Assembly (NCBI GenBank): GCA_016490735.1
Contig: JAEMWC010000024.1
Location: forward strand, 339,501-403,500
From: Pachyseris speciosa
Taxonomy: Eukaryota > Cnidaria > Anthozoa > Scleractinia > Pachyseridae
Reading direction: 5' to 3'
Length of the DNA stretch: 64,000 nucleotides
Below the pieces are notes generated by a model. The model had not been told where the DNA came from. It saw only the letters and a program-made list of their open reading frames with translations, and did not search any database. Positions within the stretch are counted from its first letter, which is position 1. Each line of letters begins with the position of its first letter. Shown here one piece after another: positions 1 through 8,961 of the stretch. Position numbers and translations under genes: made by a program.

Positions 1-155
1 GATTATGTAATCGGGCATTTTCTGTGGTGTTTTCGTTTTTCTAATCAGTCCTTGTCTTTGTTATAAGTAGTATTCAAGTGACGACAAACTGAGAATGAAA
101 ATTTTTCAATGCCAGGAATCATAGCATAAAATAAGGTAAGCTTAACTATTTGTAG

Positions 156-336
156 AATTCAGACTATGAATGGTATGTTCACCACTTGGGAGACTCAAAA
201 GAAGAAGCGTATTTCTATACCCAAAACATTTGGAACAGGCAGTGAAAATTATCTAATGAAATCTGAAGCAAGTCCATATAAGGGAATCAATACATGTTCT
301 GTGTCCATGACAGAGGGTGGATCAAGCAATACTTGA
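156..336 (+). CDS. Terminal exon of an unrecognised protein-coding gene
   Basis: The exon follows a TTTGTAG acceptor ending at 155. The reading frame through the ATG at 166 stays open to TGA at 334-336. It would encode about 59 residues, rich in Ser, Thr and Lys, with a basic QKKKR patch, and looks like a disordered C-terminal tail. An in-frame TAA at 127-129 means the exon must begin after that point, which supports the acceptor. The rest of the gene lies to the left of the window. I do not recognise the family. The strand and stop are fairly secure; a short chance ORF cannot be fully excluded. Confidence 0.5.
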
Positions 337-993
337 ATTTTAAGCGTGGATAATAACTGTTATTAGTCATTCTGTGCTTTGAAATTTTAAGATGTACTTT
401 GAACTAATGAATAATATCTATTTTTTAATTTATCTGCTATAATATGCATTAAATGGTAAAGTACTATTTATAAAGCACTATACTTAAAACATAGACCTAA
501 CTAAAAAGCTGCTTTCCACGAATATATGGTCTATGAAGTCAGCAGTAGTTTTTAAGTTTTAATTATTATTATTGTTTTGAGAATGACTGAGAACCTATTT
601 GAGATTCCTTGCAGACTAAAAAGTATTGTTTGTGGGGAACAAGAAATGGAATTATCATCTCAGAGAGATATTGATGTTAAATCTTGGATTTGTTGTATGT
701 TGGCCGACTGAATTCAGTGAAGGCCTCAAAATGTTGAGTATCTTCAAATTAATTTACAGAAATGATGTTAATACTATGTTAAAAATAGTGAAGTTTTATT
801 TGTGTTAATTATTGTTGTTAATGTTGTTAATAATATTTCACTTTGAGTAGATTAATTAATAAGATACATAATTTAATTATATATGTTGGACTGAATAAAG
901 TGAAATGGAAAATAGTAAACTAAAAGCTGTATTTGTTTGATGATCTTTTTGCTGCTGTCAAGGCTAAGTCCCAAATTACTTTAAAGAATGATG
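337..993 (+). other. Probable 3' UTR and AT-rich gene-free stretch
   Basis: AT-rich sequence downstream of the exon that stops at 336. A canonical AATAAA lies at 894-899, a plausible poly(A) signal about 560 bases after the stop. The small ORFs here have no coding character. From 900 to 993 I see nothing. Confidence 0.45.
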
Positions 994-1119
994 GTTTTTA
1001 CTGGGTTATGAGGGTGAAAGCGGAATTAGATAATTCTTCTCCTTTTTTGACGTTTGTAGTGCTGACTGTTGACCAATTTGTTGGACGCGGTGATGGCCCA
1101 GTAATAACCCAGTAAAAAT
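994..1119. repeat. Small MITE-like inverted repeat
   Basis: The ends are inverted copies of each other: TTTTTACTGGGTTAT near 995 and ATAACCCAGTAAAAA near 1104-1118. At about 125 bp with no coding capacity it fits a miniature inverted-repeat element. I see no clear target-site duplication. Confidence 0.5.
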
Positions 1120-1260
1120 CTATTACCTTTAAAATACTGCAAAATGATCCCGCAACTGCTACAATCTTTTTGAAACCATTGATTTCATTCAAACGTGACA
1201 GAAATGTGGGGAACTTTCTATTCAGAAGCGCATTCAAAACAAATGAACAACCTGGGACCT

Positions 1261-1567
1261 TTAAAGCTGCGGCTACACGAGCGATTTTTCGCTCGCGCCG
1301 GTGATGCGATTTTTTCAATTTTGTCGCGTCGCCAGCGCGCGATGAAAATCGCAAGTGTAGCCACCCTTGAACTGGTAACGCAACAGTTAAAAAATCGCAA
1401 GAAAAAAATCGCGAGAAATTGAATGATTTTAACTTTTCGCGATTCTTTTTCTGCGATTTTTTGAGCTGTCGCATCATCTGTGCGAGGGTGGCTACACGGG
1501 TGATTTTCACCGCGCGCCGGCGACGCGACAATTTTCCAAAAAAATCGCTCGTGTAGCCGCGGCTTAA
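1261..1567. mobile_element. Foldback MITE with TTAA target sites (piggyBac-like)
   Basis: TTAA occurs at 1261-1264 and 1564-1567. Just inside are terminal inverted repeats with the core GCGGCTACACGAGCGATTTT on the left and its reverse complement on the right. The inverted symmetry continues inward: GTGTAGCCACCCT near 1355 pairs with AGGGTGGCTACAC near 1484, so most of the 307 bp can fold back. TTAA duplication is typical of piggyBac-type elements. No transposase is encoded; ORFs on both strands here are by-products of the palindrome. Confidence 0.75.
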
Positions 1568-1639
1568 ATGCGCGCGCTCGTGATTCAAAACTTGTCATTG
1601 AAAACGCTGACAAACTATCGGACCCTAAGCGATCTGTTA

Positions 1640-2065
1640 AGATCACTGATCGTTTCACGTGTGCCTCCCCAAATGTTATCTATTGCACAACCTGTCAAAA
1701 AAGTTATACATCGCCGAAACAGAAAGACCACTAGGCGACCGATCACGAGAACACCTACGTGATGTTGAGAAAGATGACAAAGCCGCATCCAAACCAGTCG
1801 CTCGGCATTTTAATCTCCCCAACTATTCCACATCACATGTCGGTCTGCGGCTTTTCCCTACATTAAGGTACCACGGAAAGCGACCGTAAAAATCTAGATC
1901 AAAAATTCATCTTTCAAATATCCCCACGGTATCAACGAACGCTTTTCGTTCATTTAATTTATTCCTTTTTTCACGTTACCAAGTTACCACCAATAGCGTA
2001 GCTCCATCTTCTGTATATTAGCCATACACATTTACAATTCCTCGATTCGCTCTGGCGATGGGCTT
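1640..2065 (+). pseudogene. Penelope-like element 3' relic with GIY-YIG endonuclease
   Basis: After a frameshift near 1690, the frame reads LYIAETERPLGDR, then REHLRDVEK and ASKPVARHFNLPN. This resembles the C-terminal GIY-YIG endonuclease of Penelope-like retroelements, in which YIGETGRRLGDR is usual; here the conserved Gly of YIG is Ala. Frameshifts and a stop near 1887 break the domain, and a Penelope-type 3' tail follows to about 2065. No reverse transcriptase lies upstream, so this is a 5'-truncated dead copy. Confidence 0.75.
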
Positions 2066-2182
2066 CATATAGTCTCTTGGGAAAGTCATAGAAAATATCT
2101 GCAGAAAGATTGCTTCTGCCATTGGTGCAATAAAGCGCATACGGCATCAAATCCCTTTTAATAGTGTAGTCAATGTTTATAA

Positions 2183-3881
2183 TACGAAAATTTGGTTTAT
2201 CAACGGAGTTGATAATGTAAATTGACCATCGTACGGGGATTCGATAAGCTGACGTTTCGAGCGTTAGCCCTTCGCTCCGACGAAGGGTTGTTCCTAAAAC
2301 GTGGAGTGCGGAGTGCGGAGTGCGGAGTCATCAAAAAGAAAAAATGGGAAATGGCAAAAATGGGAAAAAGAAGAAATATTAAAAACAGACGAAATAAAAA
2401 TGATATAAATACAAACGAGTACAAAAATTCCATATAAATACAAATAAAATATAATAATAAAGAGGAAATTGAATATTTTTCTCTGAGACAACAACCCAAA
2501 ATAATTGGAATAAGAAATAAATGAAAATCGGTAAAAACGAGAGCATTTTGTGATCCGTAATGAGTACAAGGTTTCTGTGGGTTATTCTTTTTTTTTTTTT
2601 AGAGTTTTAATTATTTATTTCATTTCTGATGCACTGTTTAATTTCTCACAACTTGCGTTCGTGACGATAAAATAATTCTTGCAAGCAAAATCAGAAGTAG
2701 AGGTCCCCATATACACACGAAGATAAAATCGTGCACTAATAATAGCTCGTTGCGAGGAAAATTCCTGTAACGAATTTGTGCCAGGTTTAGCACTCGAACA
2801 GATGTCACGTCACGAGCACGTTTACTGTTTAGCCAGCCATGTCTGACACTGGTCAAGGTTGGTCGATTGATATGTTATTGAACACTGCTTTTCCTTTGAA
2901 GGCTTCCTTTAGCTTTGTTTAAAATGACGATTAAAATGAATATTAATTATTGTGTTAACCCTAGATGAGGAACATCCGCTGGTGATAAGCGACGAAGAAA
3001 GGTAAGTCTCTTTGTAAGATTATCTCTCAACTATAATTACATCGCTCAATATTGAGTCATAAAAAACATATTTAGTAAACACACAATTAATAATTCTCTC
3101 TACTTTCGCTTTTCTTAGTTCTTCGCATCACTCGCCATCAGTGAATTCATCGCCAAAGTCACACTATTTCCCTTCGCTACGGTGGATAATCAAGTGTCCA
3201 TTATATTACAGCATGAATGACAAGATATAAAAAGTCACGGTCTAAAATCATTGCGTTCATCAACAAAACTATTTCTTCAGTAATACAAGCTATAATTTCT
3301 CCTAATTGTGCATTTTAAGCAGTAGTAAGTGATAACAGACCCAGCAAAGGATGTTTTAAGTGAAAACAAACGAAATGAGATGCTATGATATTTCAAAATA
3401 AATCGCCAAGTGCTTTATTAATTATTATGTGCTAATAATTGTACGCCATCTTCGTGCGTGAAATCAACATCTGGGAACCTCTACTTCTGATTGGCTCTGC
3501 TGCATTTTGCTTGCAAGAATTTTATGTCATGTACTGCGGAGATACTATCGCTACGAACTCAAGTTGTGATAAACAGTGCATCAGAAATGAAAATGAAAAA
3601 TGAATAACCCAGAGAAACCTTGTACTCATTACGGATCACAAAATGCTCTCGTTTTTATTGATTTTCATTATTATTGGGTTGTTGTCAGAGAAAAATATTC
3701 AATTTCCTCTTTATTATTATATTTTATTTGAATTTATATGGAATTTTTGTACTCGTTTGTATTTATATCATTTTTATTTCGTCTGTTCGACGAAGGGCTA
3801 ACGCTCGAAACGTCAGCTAATCGAATCCCTCTACGGTGGTCAATTTACATTATCAGCTCCGTTGATAAACCAAATTTTCGT
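2183..3881. repeat. Large inverted repeat built from Penelope-like terminal sequence
   Basis: The left arm (about 2183-2725) is the reverse complement of the right arm (about 3466-3881), separated by roughly 740 bp. Shared blocks include ACGCTCGAAACGTCAGCT with the TTATCAACTCCGTTGATAAA-type segment, and a longer block containing ATGCTCTCGTTTTT and CTTGTACTCATTACGG. The left arm also carries about 100 bp (2289-2394) with a GTGCGGA triplication that the right arm lacks. Inverted partial copies of terminal repeats are common in Penelope-like insertions. The spacer 2726-3465 holds nothing I recognise. Confidence 0.75.
3785..3820 (+). ncRNA. Hammerhead-ribozyme-like core in a Penelope-like terminal repeat
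   Basis: The sequence reads GACGA, then a short potential stem (GGGC-TAAC-GCTC), then GAAAC and GTC. This is the order of hammerhead core elements with a minimal stem III, as known from Penelope-like retroelements. The first two core bases (usually CU before GANGA) are UC here, so this copy is probably inactive. A second, more diverged copy is on the opposite strand at about 2245-2283. Assigned by motif only. Confidence 0.4.
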
Positions 3882-3891
3882 GTTTCACTCC

Positions 3892-3937
<46 letters not shown>

Positions 3938-3944
3938 TTCACAT

Positions 3945-4600
3945 GTTTATAATAGCCTTGTTCAGCCTCACTTCGATTATTGTAGTGAGGTGTGGGGAAA
4001 CTGTAACAAAGGCCTTTCTGATAGACTTCAAAAGCTTCAAAATCGGGCAGCCCGCATTTTGATGAAAGCTACTTATGACAGTAATTTGAATGAATTGTTC
4101 CGGGCACTACGGTGGCGAGAACTCTGGCATCAAAGATTAGAAAAGAAATCTATTATGTTGTACAAAATCTTACATGACATGACGACTGAATATTTAAGAT
4201 CTAGTTTTGTTTTTCGCGATAGTGTGAATTCTTATCATTTGAGGAATACTGAAAACGCACTAGCTCTTCCCAAACCCCGCACTGATTATCTAAAGTGAAG
4301 TCTTTCGTACAGTGGAGCTCAGTTGTAGAACAGTTTACCCCTGGAATTAAGACAAGCGACTTCCTTGAGAGATTTTAAGAATAAATTGAGTCGCCACAGT
4401 TTTAAGTAAGTTTTAAGTAGTTTAAGTAAGATTTTAAACACGGCCTCCAAGAAAAGCAGCCTTTATTGTTTTTTATTGTTTTTATTTTTTATTCTCTTGT
4501 GGTTGTAATTAAGTAGATAGAGAGTTAGTAGATAATAATTAATTAAGCTGATGGAAATACCGTGTATAAATAAAGTTGTCTTATCTTATCTTATCTTATC
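3945..4600 (+). pseudogene. Dead CR1/Jockey-type LINE, 3' end of reverse-transcriptase ORF
   Basis: The frame gives LVQPHFDYCSEVWGN, LQKLQNRAARILM and LRWRELWHQRLEKK, the typical C-terminal region after the reverse transcriptase of CR1/Jockey-like LINEs. After 4295 the same frame continues as SLSYSGAQL and NSLPLELRQATSLRDFKNK but meets TGA at 4296-4298 and a TAG near 4327, which look like AGA-to-TGA and TGG-to-TAG changes. The 3' UTR ends with ACCGTGTATAAATAAAGTT and a TTATC simple repeat near 4577-4600, a usual LINE 3' end. The 5' part is missing and joins Penelope-like sequence at about 3945. Confidence 0.85.
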
Positions 4601-4997
4601 CCTTCACTAGTTGAAGTGATCAGGGACAGATTGACAGATAATGGTATTTCGGTATTCTTGATAATTTTAATATTAGCCACGTAAAAAGGACGTTACCAGT
4701 CTATAACCTTATATTCAATGGAAGTGTTGCAAGCGATCACACCCGTTTTGAACTAAACATGTCAGTTGCTTGTTTACCGACACCACCCTATCAAATGGGT
4801 GTGGTCAGTTACTGAATATCTAGACAAGCTTTCTGCAAGGAGCTGTTTCATCTCCAGTTTGTGAAGGATAATTTGATAGCATTGAAGAAAACTTAGAGAT
4901 GGCAAACTCATATGAAATTACTCCTAAAGCATTCACTTGAAGGAGAGCCATCAGGCTGTACTCGAATTTCTCACGGCTTGTGGACATTCCGTTAACT
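4601..4997. other. Gene-free sequence upstream of the 325-codon ORF
   Basis: About 400 bases between the LINE tail and the next ORF. I see no repeat, TATA box or exon. It probably contains the promoter and 5' leader of the ORF at 4998. Confidence 0.3.
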
Positions 4998-5975
4998 ATG
5001 GGTGGTTTGATCAGTTTTCTTCGAGACATAAAAACGGTCTACAAAGATCTCAAAGTAACCTTAAAGCTTACGGCCAGGATTGTCCTTAAAGTACACAGTA
5101 TTGTGGATGATGTGGAGCAAACTGTTCAAGAATTAAAGGCGGCTGTGAAAGGATTGTCCGCTAAACTCAACCCAAGAGATGGAACGCCGGGCGAGGTCGC
5201 TTTTGACGCGTTGGTCGAAAACGTGGAATCCAAGGCTATTTTGCTGAAAACCTCCCTCATTGAAGCTACAAGCCACGTTTTTAACGAAGACCTCTTCAGG
5301 AGTACGCGGGAGAAATGGGATAGAGTTATGGAGTACTCGAAACAGAGCACCGAAGCCTTGGCAAACATGGTAGCGAGCTCTTCATTCAACAACAGGCAGG
5401 AGGTAGCCGTTTCACAGCATGGAAATCTTAGGGAAGAACGAGGCGTGTCACTTTCGGAAGTCAAAGAAGAGGAAAAGAGGGAAGAGAAAACAAATACCGA
5501 CAATACTCTATCTTTGGTGGCAGTTTCAGAGATTCTACCCCGTCTAACCAATGTAAACAGCGAGGACGACAATCACGATTTTGAAGTAGTACCGATTGAT
5601 ATCACGGACAGCTTTTGGAAGTGCGACATTGGCTGTTTTAACATTGACTGTGTTGATTTTCAACATCTTCCCGGAGGCGAAAAGTTGAGGAAGAAGAAAA
5701 CAAAGAAACGTAATAAATACAACAAAAAACCGAAGGCTGGAAGAAAGGTACCGCCAAGTATAGGCTCAGAACACACCCCAGGAAACATGGCAAAATATCA
5801 TCACGGCAGAAGAAAACAATCACGAGAAAACGTCGCGTTAGAAGTGATATTTTTGGTCGCTCTGTTGGTGGAAGGGGTGGCGATGTCCAATAAAGATCTG
5901 CTACCTCGTGCAAGTTCGTGGAATGAGGGTAATTATGTGGGCCGAGCTGCAGAAATTATAGAACTGGATGACTGA
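4998..5975 (+). CDS. Hypothetical 325-aa protein, intronless, family unknown
   Basis: The first ATG is at 4998 (MGGLISFLRD); a longer reading from 4980 would need GTG and is rejected. Residues 1-140 look helical, with heptad-like stretches (VHSIVDDVEQTVQELKAAV) consistent with coiled coil. About 150-190 is Glu-rich and acidic. About 225-260 is strongly Lys/Arg-rich (LRKKKTKKRNKYNKKPKAGR), a possible nuclear localisation or nucleic-acid-binding patch. A short hydrophobic run (VIFLVALLVEGVAM) lies near 285-300. No catalytic motif is visible. One uninterrupted exon may reflect a lineage-restricted gene or a retrocopy. ORF length and composition argue for real coding sequence, but I cannot name a family. 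Confidence 0.55.
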   Translation: MGGLISFLRDIKTVYKDLKVTLKLTARIVLKVHSIVDDVEQTVQELKAAVKGLSAKLNPRDGTPGEVAFDALVENVESKAILLKTSLIEATSHVFNEDLFRSTREKWDRVMEYSKQSTEALANMVASSSFNNRQEVAVSQHGNLREERGVSLSEVKEEEKREEKTNTDNTLSLVAVSEILPRLTNVNSEDDNHDFEVVPIDITDSFWKCDIGCFNIDCVDFQHLPGGEKLRKKKTKKRNKYNKKPKAGRKVPPSIGSEHTPGNMAKYHHGRRKQSRENVALEVIFLVALLVEGVAMSNKDLLPRASSWNEGNYVGRAAEIIELDD

Positions 5976-7613
5976 AAACTGAATTATTGCTGACCTGACT
6001 GCGAAGTACGAAAACATCGTACTTGAGAACGATATGAGTAGCAGGTACCAGCTCAATGGGCGCAAACAGTACAGGTGTTTTGGGGCCGGCCGTGTCAGTT
6101 CTGTTTGCTTAAAAAAAATTAAACAACTGAAATATAAAGTGTGTTTCGATTACTTATACTGGCACAGAAATTAACAATTGAAATGTATACTGCATGGCTT
6201 GATGGGGATTTGTTTTTCGTTTCTTTTTAGTTTTTGTTTTATTTTTTGCTTTGTTTTGGTGTTTTTGCTTTTTGTGTGTTAACAAATCGAAGAAAGATAT
6301 GATCAACAAGTGAAAACCGAAGTCGTCCAAGTTGTAATTTGTAATTTTCTTTCTCTGGTTTGCATCCTTTTTCCATCATTGTATAAAACTGTAATGTATG
6401 TTTGGCAATATACGCGGGTGTTGTATGGAAAAATGTGAACTGACTTGTATAACATTCTTTCCTCACTCTTTAAAAATGCCGCTTATTGCGGTCTCGCGTG
6501 ATTAAGATAAGGGAAAAGATTGTGGCCGAGGCAAGGAGCGACAGGGTGCGAAAGCACCACAGGTGTGACACGTCGCCGAAGGGGAGGTGGGAGGGTAGAA
6601 AATTCTTCCCAACTTACCGGCTTGCGTAGCCGTTTTGAAATGCCCCGAATCAAAGCAAACGGGTGACCTATATAAAGGGACAACTGGATACATGTATACA
6701 AAAAAGAGTTGGGCAACTCACGCACTCCGGAATTTCGCGGCATAATCATAAAGGAGAATAGTTCTTTGTTTGTTTCTTTTGTTTTACCTTGAAGCCCATC
6801 CTGAGCTACGTCTTTGTTAAGGTTATTTAAATTTAATAGTCGTAGTAAGATAAATTACACAGAGGAATGAGTGTGTATGGAGATCATCTGTTTTTAGCTT
6901 TGTAACTATCGACAACAAACAACACACCGTCGCCACTGGTCTTTCAGCGGTTTGTGTGGGGATAAATTCGTTAATGCGGGATAAATAAGTTCTGCGGTTA
7001 AATAATTCAGGACAATAAGATGCAAATCAAATTGGTCAAAAAGCGACGAAGGCAAGAATACCATAGAAAAACAGTAGTAAAAGCTTGTACCGAATGTCCA
7101 ACAGACTTAACAGTGCACTGAGATAAGGATTTTAATTTGTGAAGTCCACAAAATAGCTTCAAATTTACTATCCTTATTTATCCCCACACAAGGCGGTTTG
7201 GACCCTGCTAATACTGGTAGTACGCACTACGCGCGTCACACATGAACCCAGTGAAATGGCTTCACTCGTTAAGATTCTTAGTAGTCTCTGCGTTTTTCCG
7301 TCTCACACGGATCTTCATTATGCCAAATGAAACCTAGTTCACTAGCGAACTGTTTCAACACCCGTGGAACTCCATAACGGGTTCTTAAGTTACTAAATAT
7401 TTATGATTAATCGAATCACACCTCGGAATGAAATTCCTTCCGCTTCATGTCTTTTTTACATAGAAATGTTTGTTAATCTTCATAGACGCTTAAAGCCGTT
7501 AAGCTTGTGGGTGGTTTTGTTATTTCTAAGCCTTCTTTAGGCGTTAAACGCTTTCAGCTTCGCGAACTATGAAAGCAAAGTAGCTCCGACCTAACAAAAC
7601 TTTGCAACCAAAG
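5976..7613. other. Intergenic stretch with a TATA-box candidate
   Basis: No exon is recognisable. An ATTAAA near 6118 could serve the gene ending at 5975. A good TATA box (TATATAAAG, 6669-6677, + strand) lies about 940 bp before the small ORF at 7614. It follows a more GC-rich block (6480-6650) that differs from its AT-rich surroundings and may be a repeat or promoter. The rest is featureless. Confidence 0.3.
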
Positions 7614-7898
7614 ATGATAAAGAGCGATGAATTTCACGCTGATCGACACAGACAGATTTCTCCTCTGGGAACCATTTACAAGAAATCCCTGGAACTGTAT
7701 GAAGAGGAACGGAGAAAGTTTGGAAAGAGACGAACGCACGCAATGGTGAAGAATACATTGGTCCTCATCAATAACATGGAGATGGCCAGTTCTGGAGAGA
7801 ACTTGAAGCAGAATGTTGTTTGCAGTAGCGATCATTTCTGGGTTATTCAAGTCCACTCCGGTCCAGAAAACTTCATGAGTCGACAAGCAGAGGGGTAA
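7614..7898 (+). CDS. Possible small protein or first exon, family unknown
   Basis: The ATG at 7614 opens a 94-residue frame to TAG at 7896-7898. It is rich in charged residues (YEEERRKFGKRRTHAMVKN), and its composition is more protein-like than neighbouring chance ORFs. It could be a single-exon gene or a first exon. No splice donor is compelling, and I know no family with this sequence. The antisense ORF at 7905-8180 is equally uncertain. Confidence 0.3.
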   Translation: MIKSDEFHADRHRQISPLGTIYKKSLELYEEERRKFGKRRTHAMVKNTLVLINNMEMASSGENLKQNVVCSSDHFWVIQVHSGPENFMSRQAEG

Positions 7899-8961
7899 CA
7901 AGGTCTACAGGAGGCTGAGAAAAGAGCCAACAGGACTGACCGAGAAAACGAAAGTAACGGGAACAGGGAATGGGGAATTCTGAAATTCGAAAACTTTTGC
8001 AGCTGTGAGAAATAGTTTACAATAGCTGTCATAGTCATTACTGCACTCCACTTGTGAGTTAATTTTCATTTCGATACCGGCTCCACGAGCAAAGACGGGG
8101 TCACCAGAATATCCAACACGTATCTTTAAGACAGCCACGAATATCTTGTGACAGAACCACATTATTTCCCATCCGAACAAAAGTTTAAGGAATTTTCATT
8201 GTTTTCAAGCACTTTCAACAGAAAATCTCCTTTTCAAGGGGTTTTCATGGGCCCTTGAACTCTAAAATTAAATTCCAGGGCTTTTCAAGGACTTCAAGGA
8301 GTAGCACGAACGGCCCGCTTTTGTCCCACAATATCAACCATCGGTGCCAAACCTAAAACAAATCCTCATAAAAAAATCCGGCATAACAGAACAGCAACCA
8401 TTGGTAAGCGAAATCTACAAGGATGACCGCCCCTCATATCGTACAAAAGAGAGCGATCGCTAGGAGACATACTCGTAAGAGCCAAACAATGAAAAAGGTT
8501 AAAACACGCGCTAGGAAGTTGTGCAGGCCTGTCAACTCCGTTTTACACATTTCAACAGAGCCATCTTTTCTGAAAAGAGGCAACAATTTTTCAAATTCGT
8601 GTAGCTGCGGAGAAAAACGGTGACATTTCCTGTATTGTACGTACATGTCCATACTGTACGTACAATTACATTTGTTATACGCTGAAGGAATGTATAATTC
8701 GAATAGGCAGCTCGAATAAAATGACTTCATTTTCGGCGATGCTGTTTTGGGTGCTACTTGAACTTCACTTATCTTTGAATAGTCTATCAGCCACGTCAAC
8801 ATTAAATGCATCTTCGATCGCTGAAACAACAGGTTGTTTTTCCGTTTTACGGGGATTGGAAATCCTGCAAATGAAAAGAAACAAACTAGATTTCACTGAG
8901 GGAAGTAATTGCAAAAACAATATATTTCATTCAAATCTCTAAAAAGAGCAGAACCTCTGTC
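7899..8961. other. Intergenic region downstream of YBEY
   Basis: Contains a low-complexity patch at about 8190-8310 made of short variants of TTTTCAAGGACTTCAAGG, probably a degenerate repeat. Small ORFs on both strands lack supporting features. Otherwise nothing is recognised. Confidence 0.3.

Noticed and set aside
998..1658. Overlapping ORFs of 196 and 146 residues on the minus strand
   Set aside because: They read through a foldback MITE, and similarity between strands explains the open frames.
4980..4997. Upstream start for the 325-aa ORF
   Set aside because: It would use GTG, which is not a normal start in animal genes; the first ATG is at 4998.
7905..8180. Minus-strand ORF of 91 residues
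   Set aside because: No domain, start context or splice support; it overlaps ordinary intergenic sequence and a degenerate repeat.
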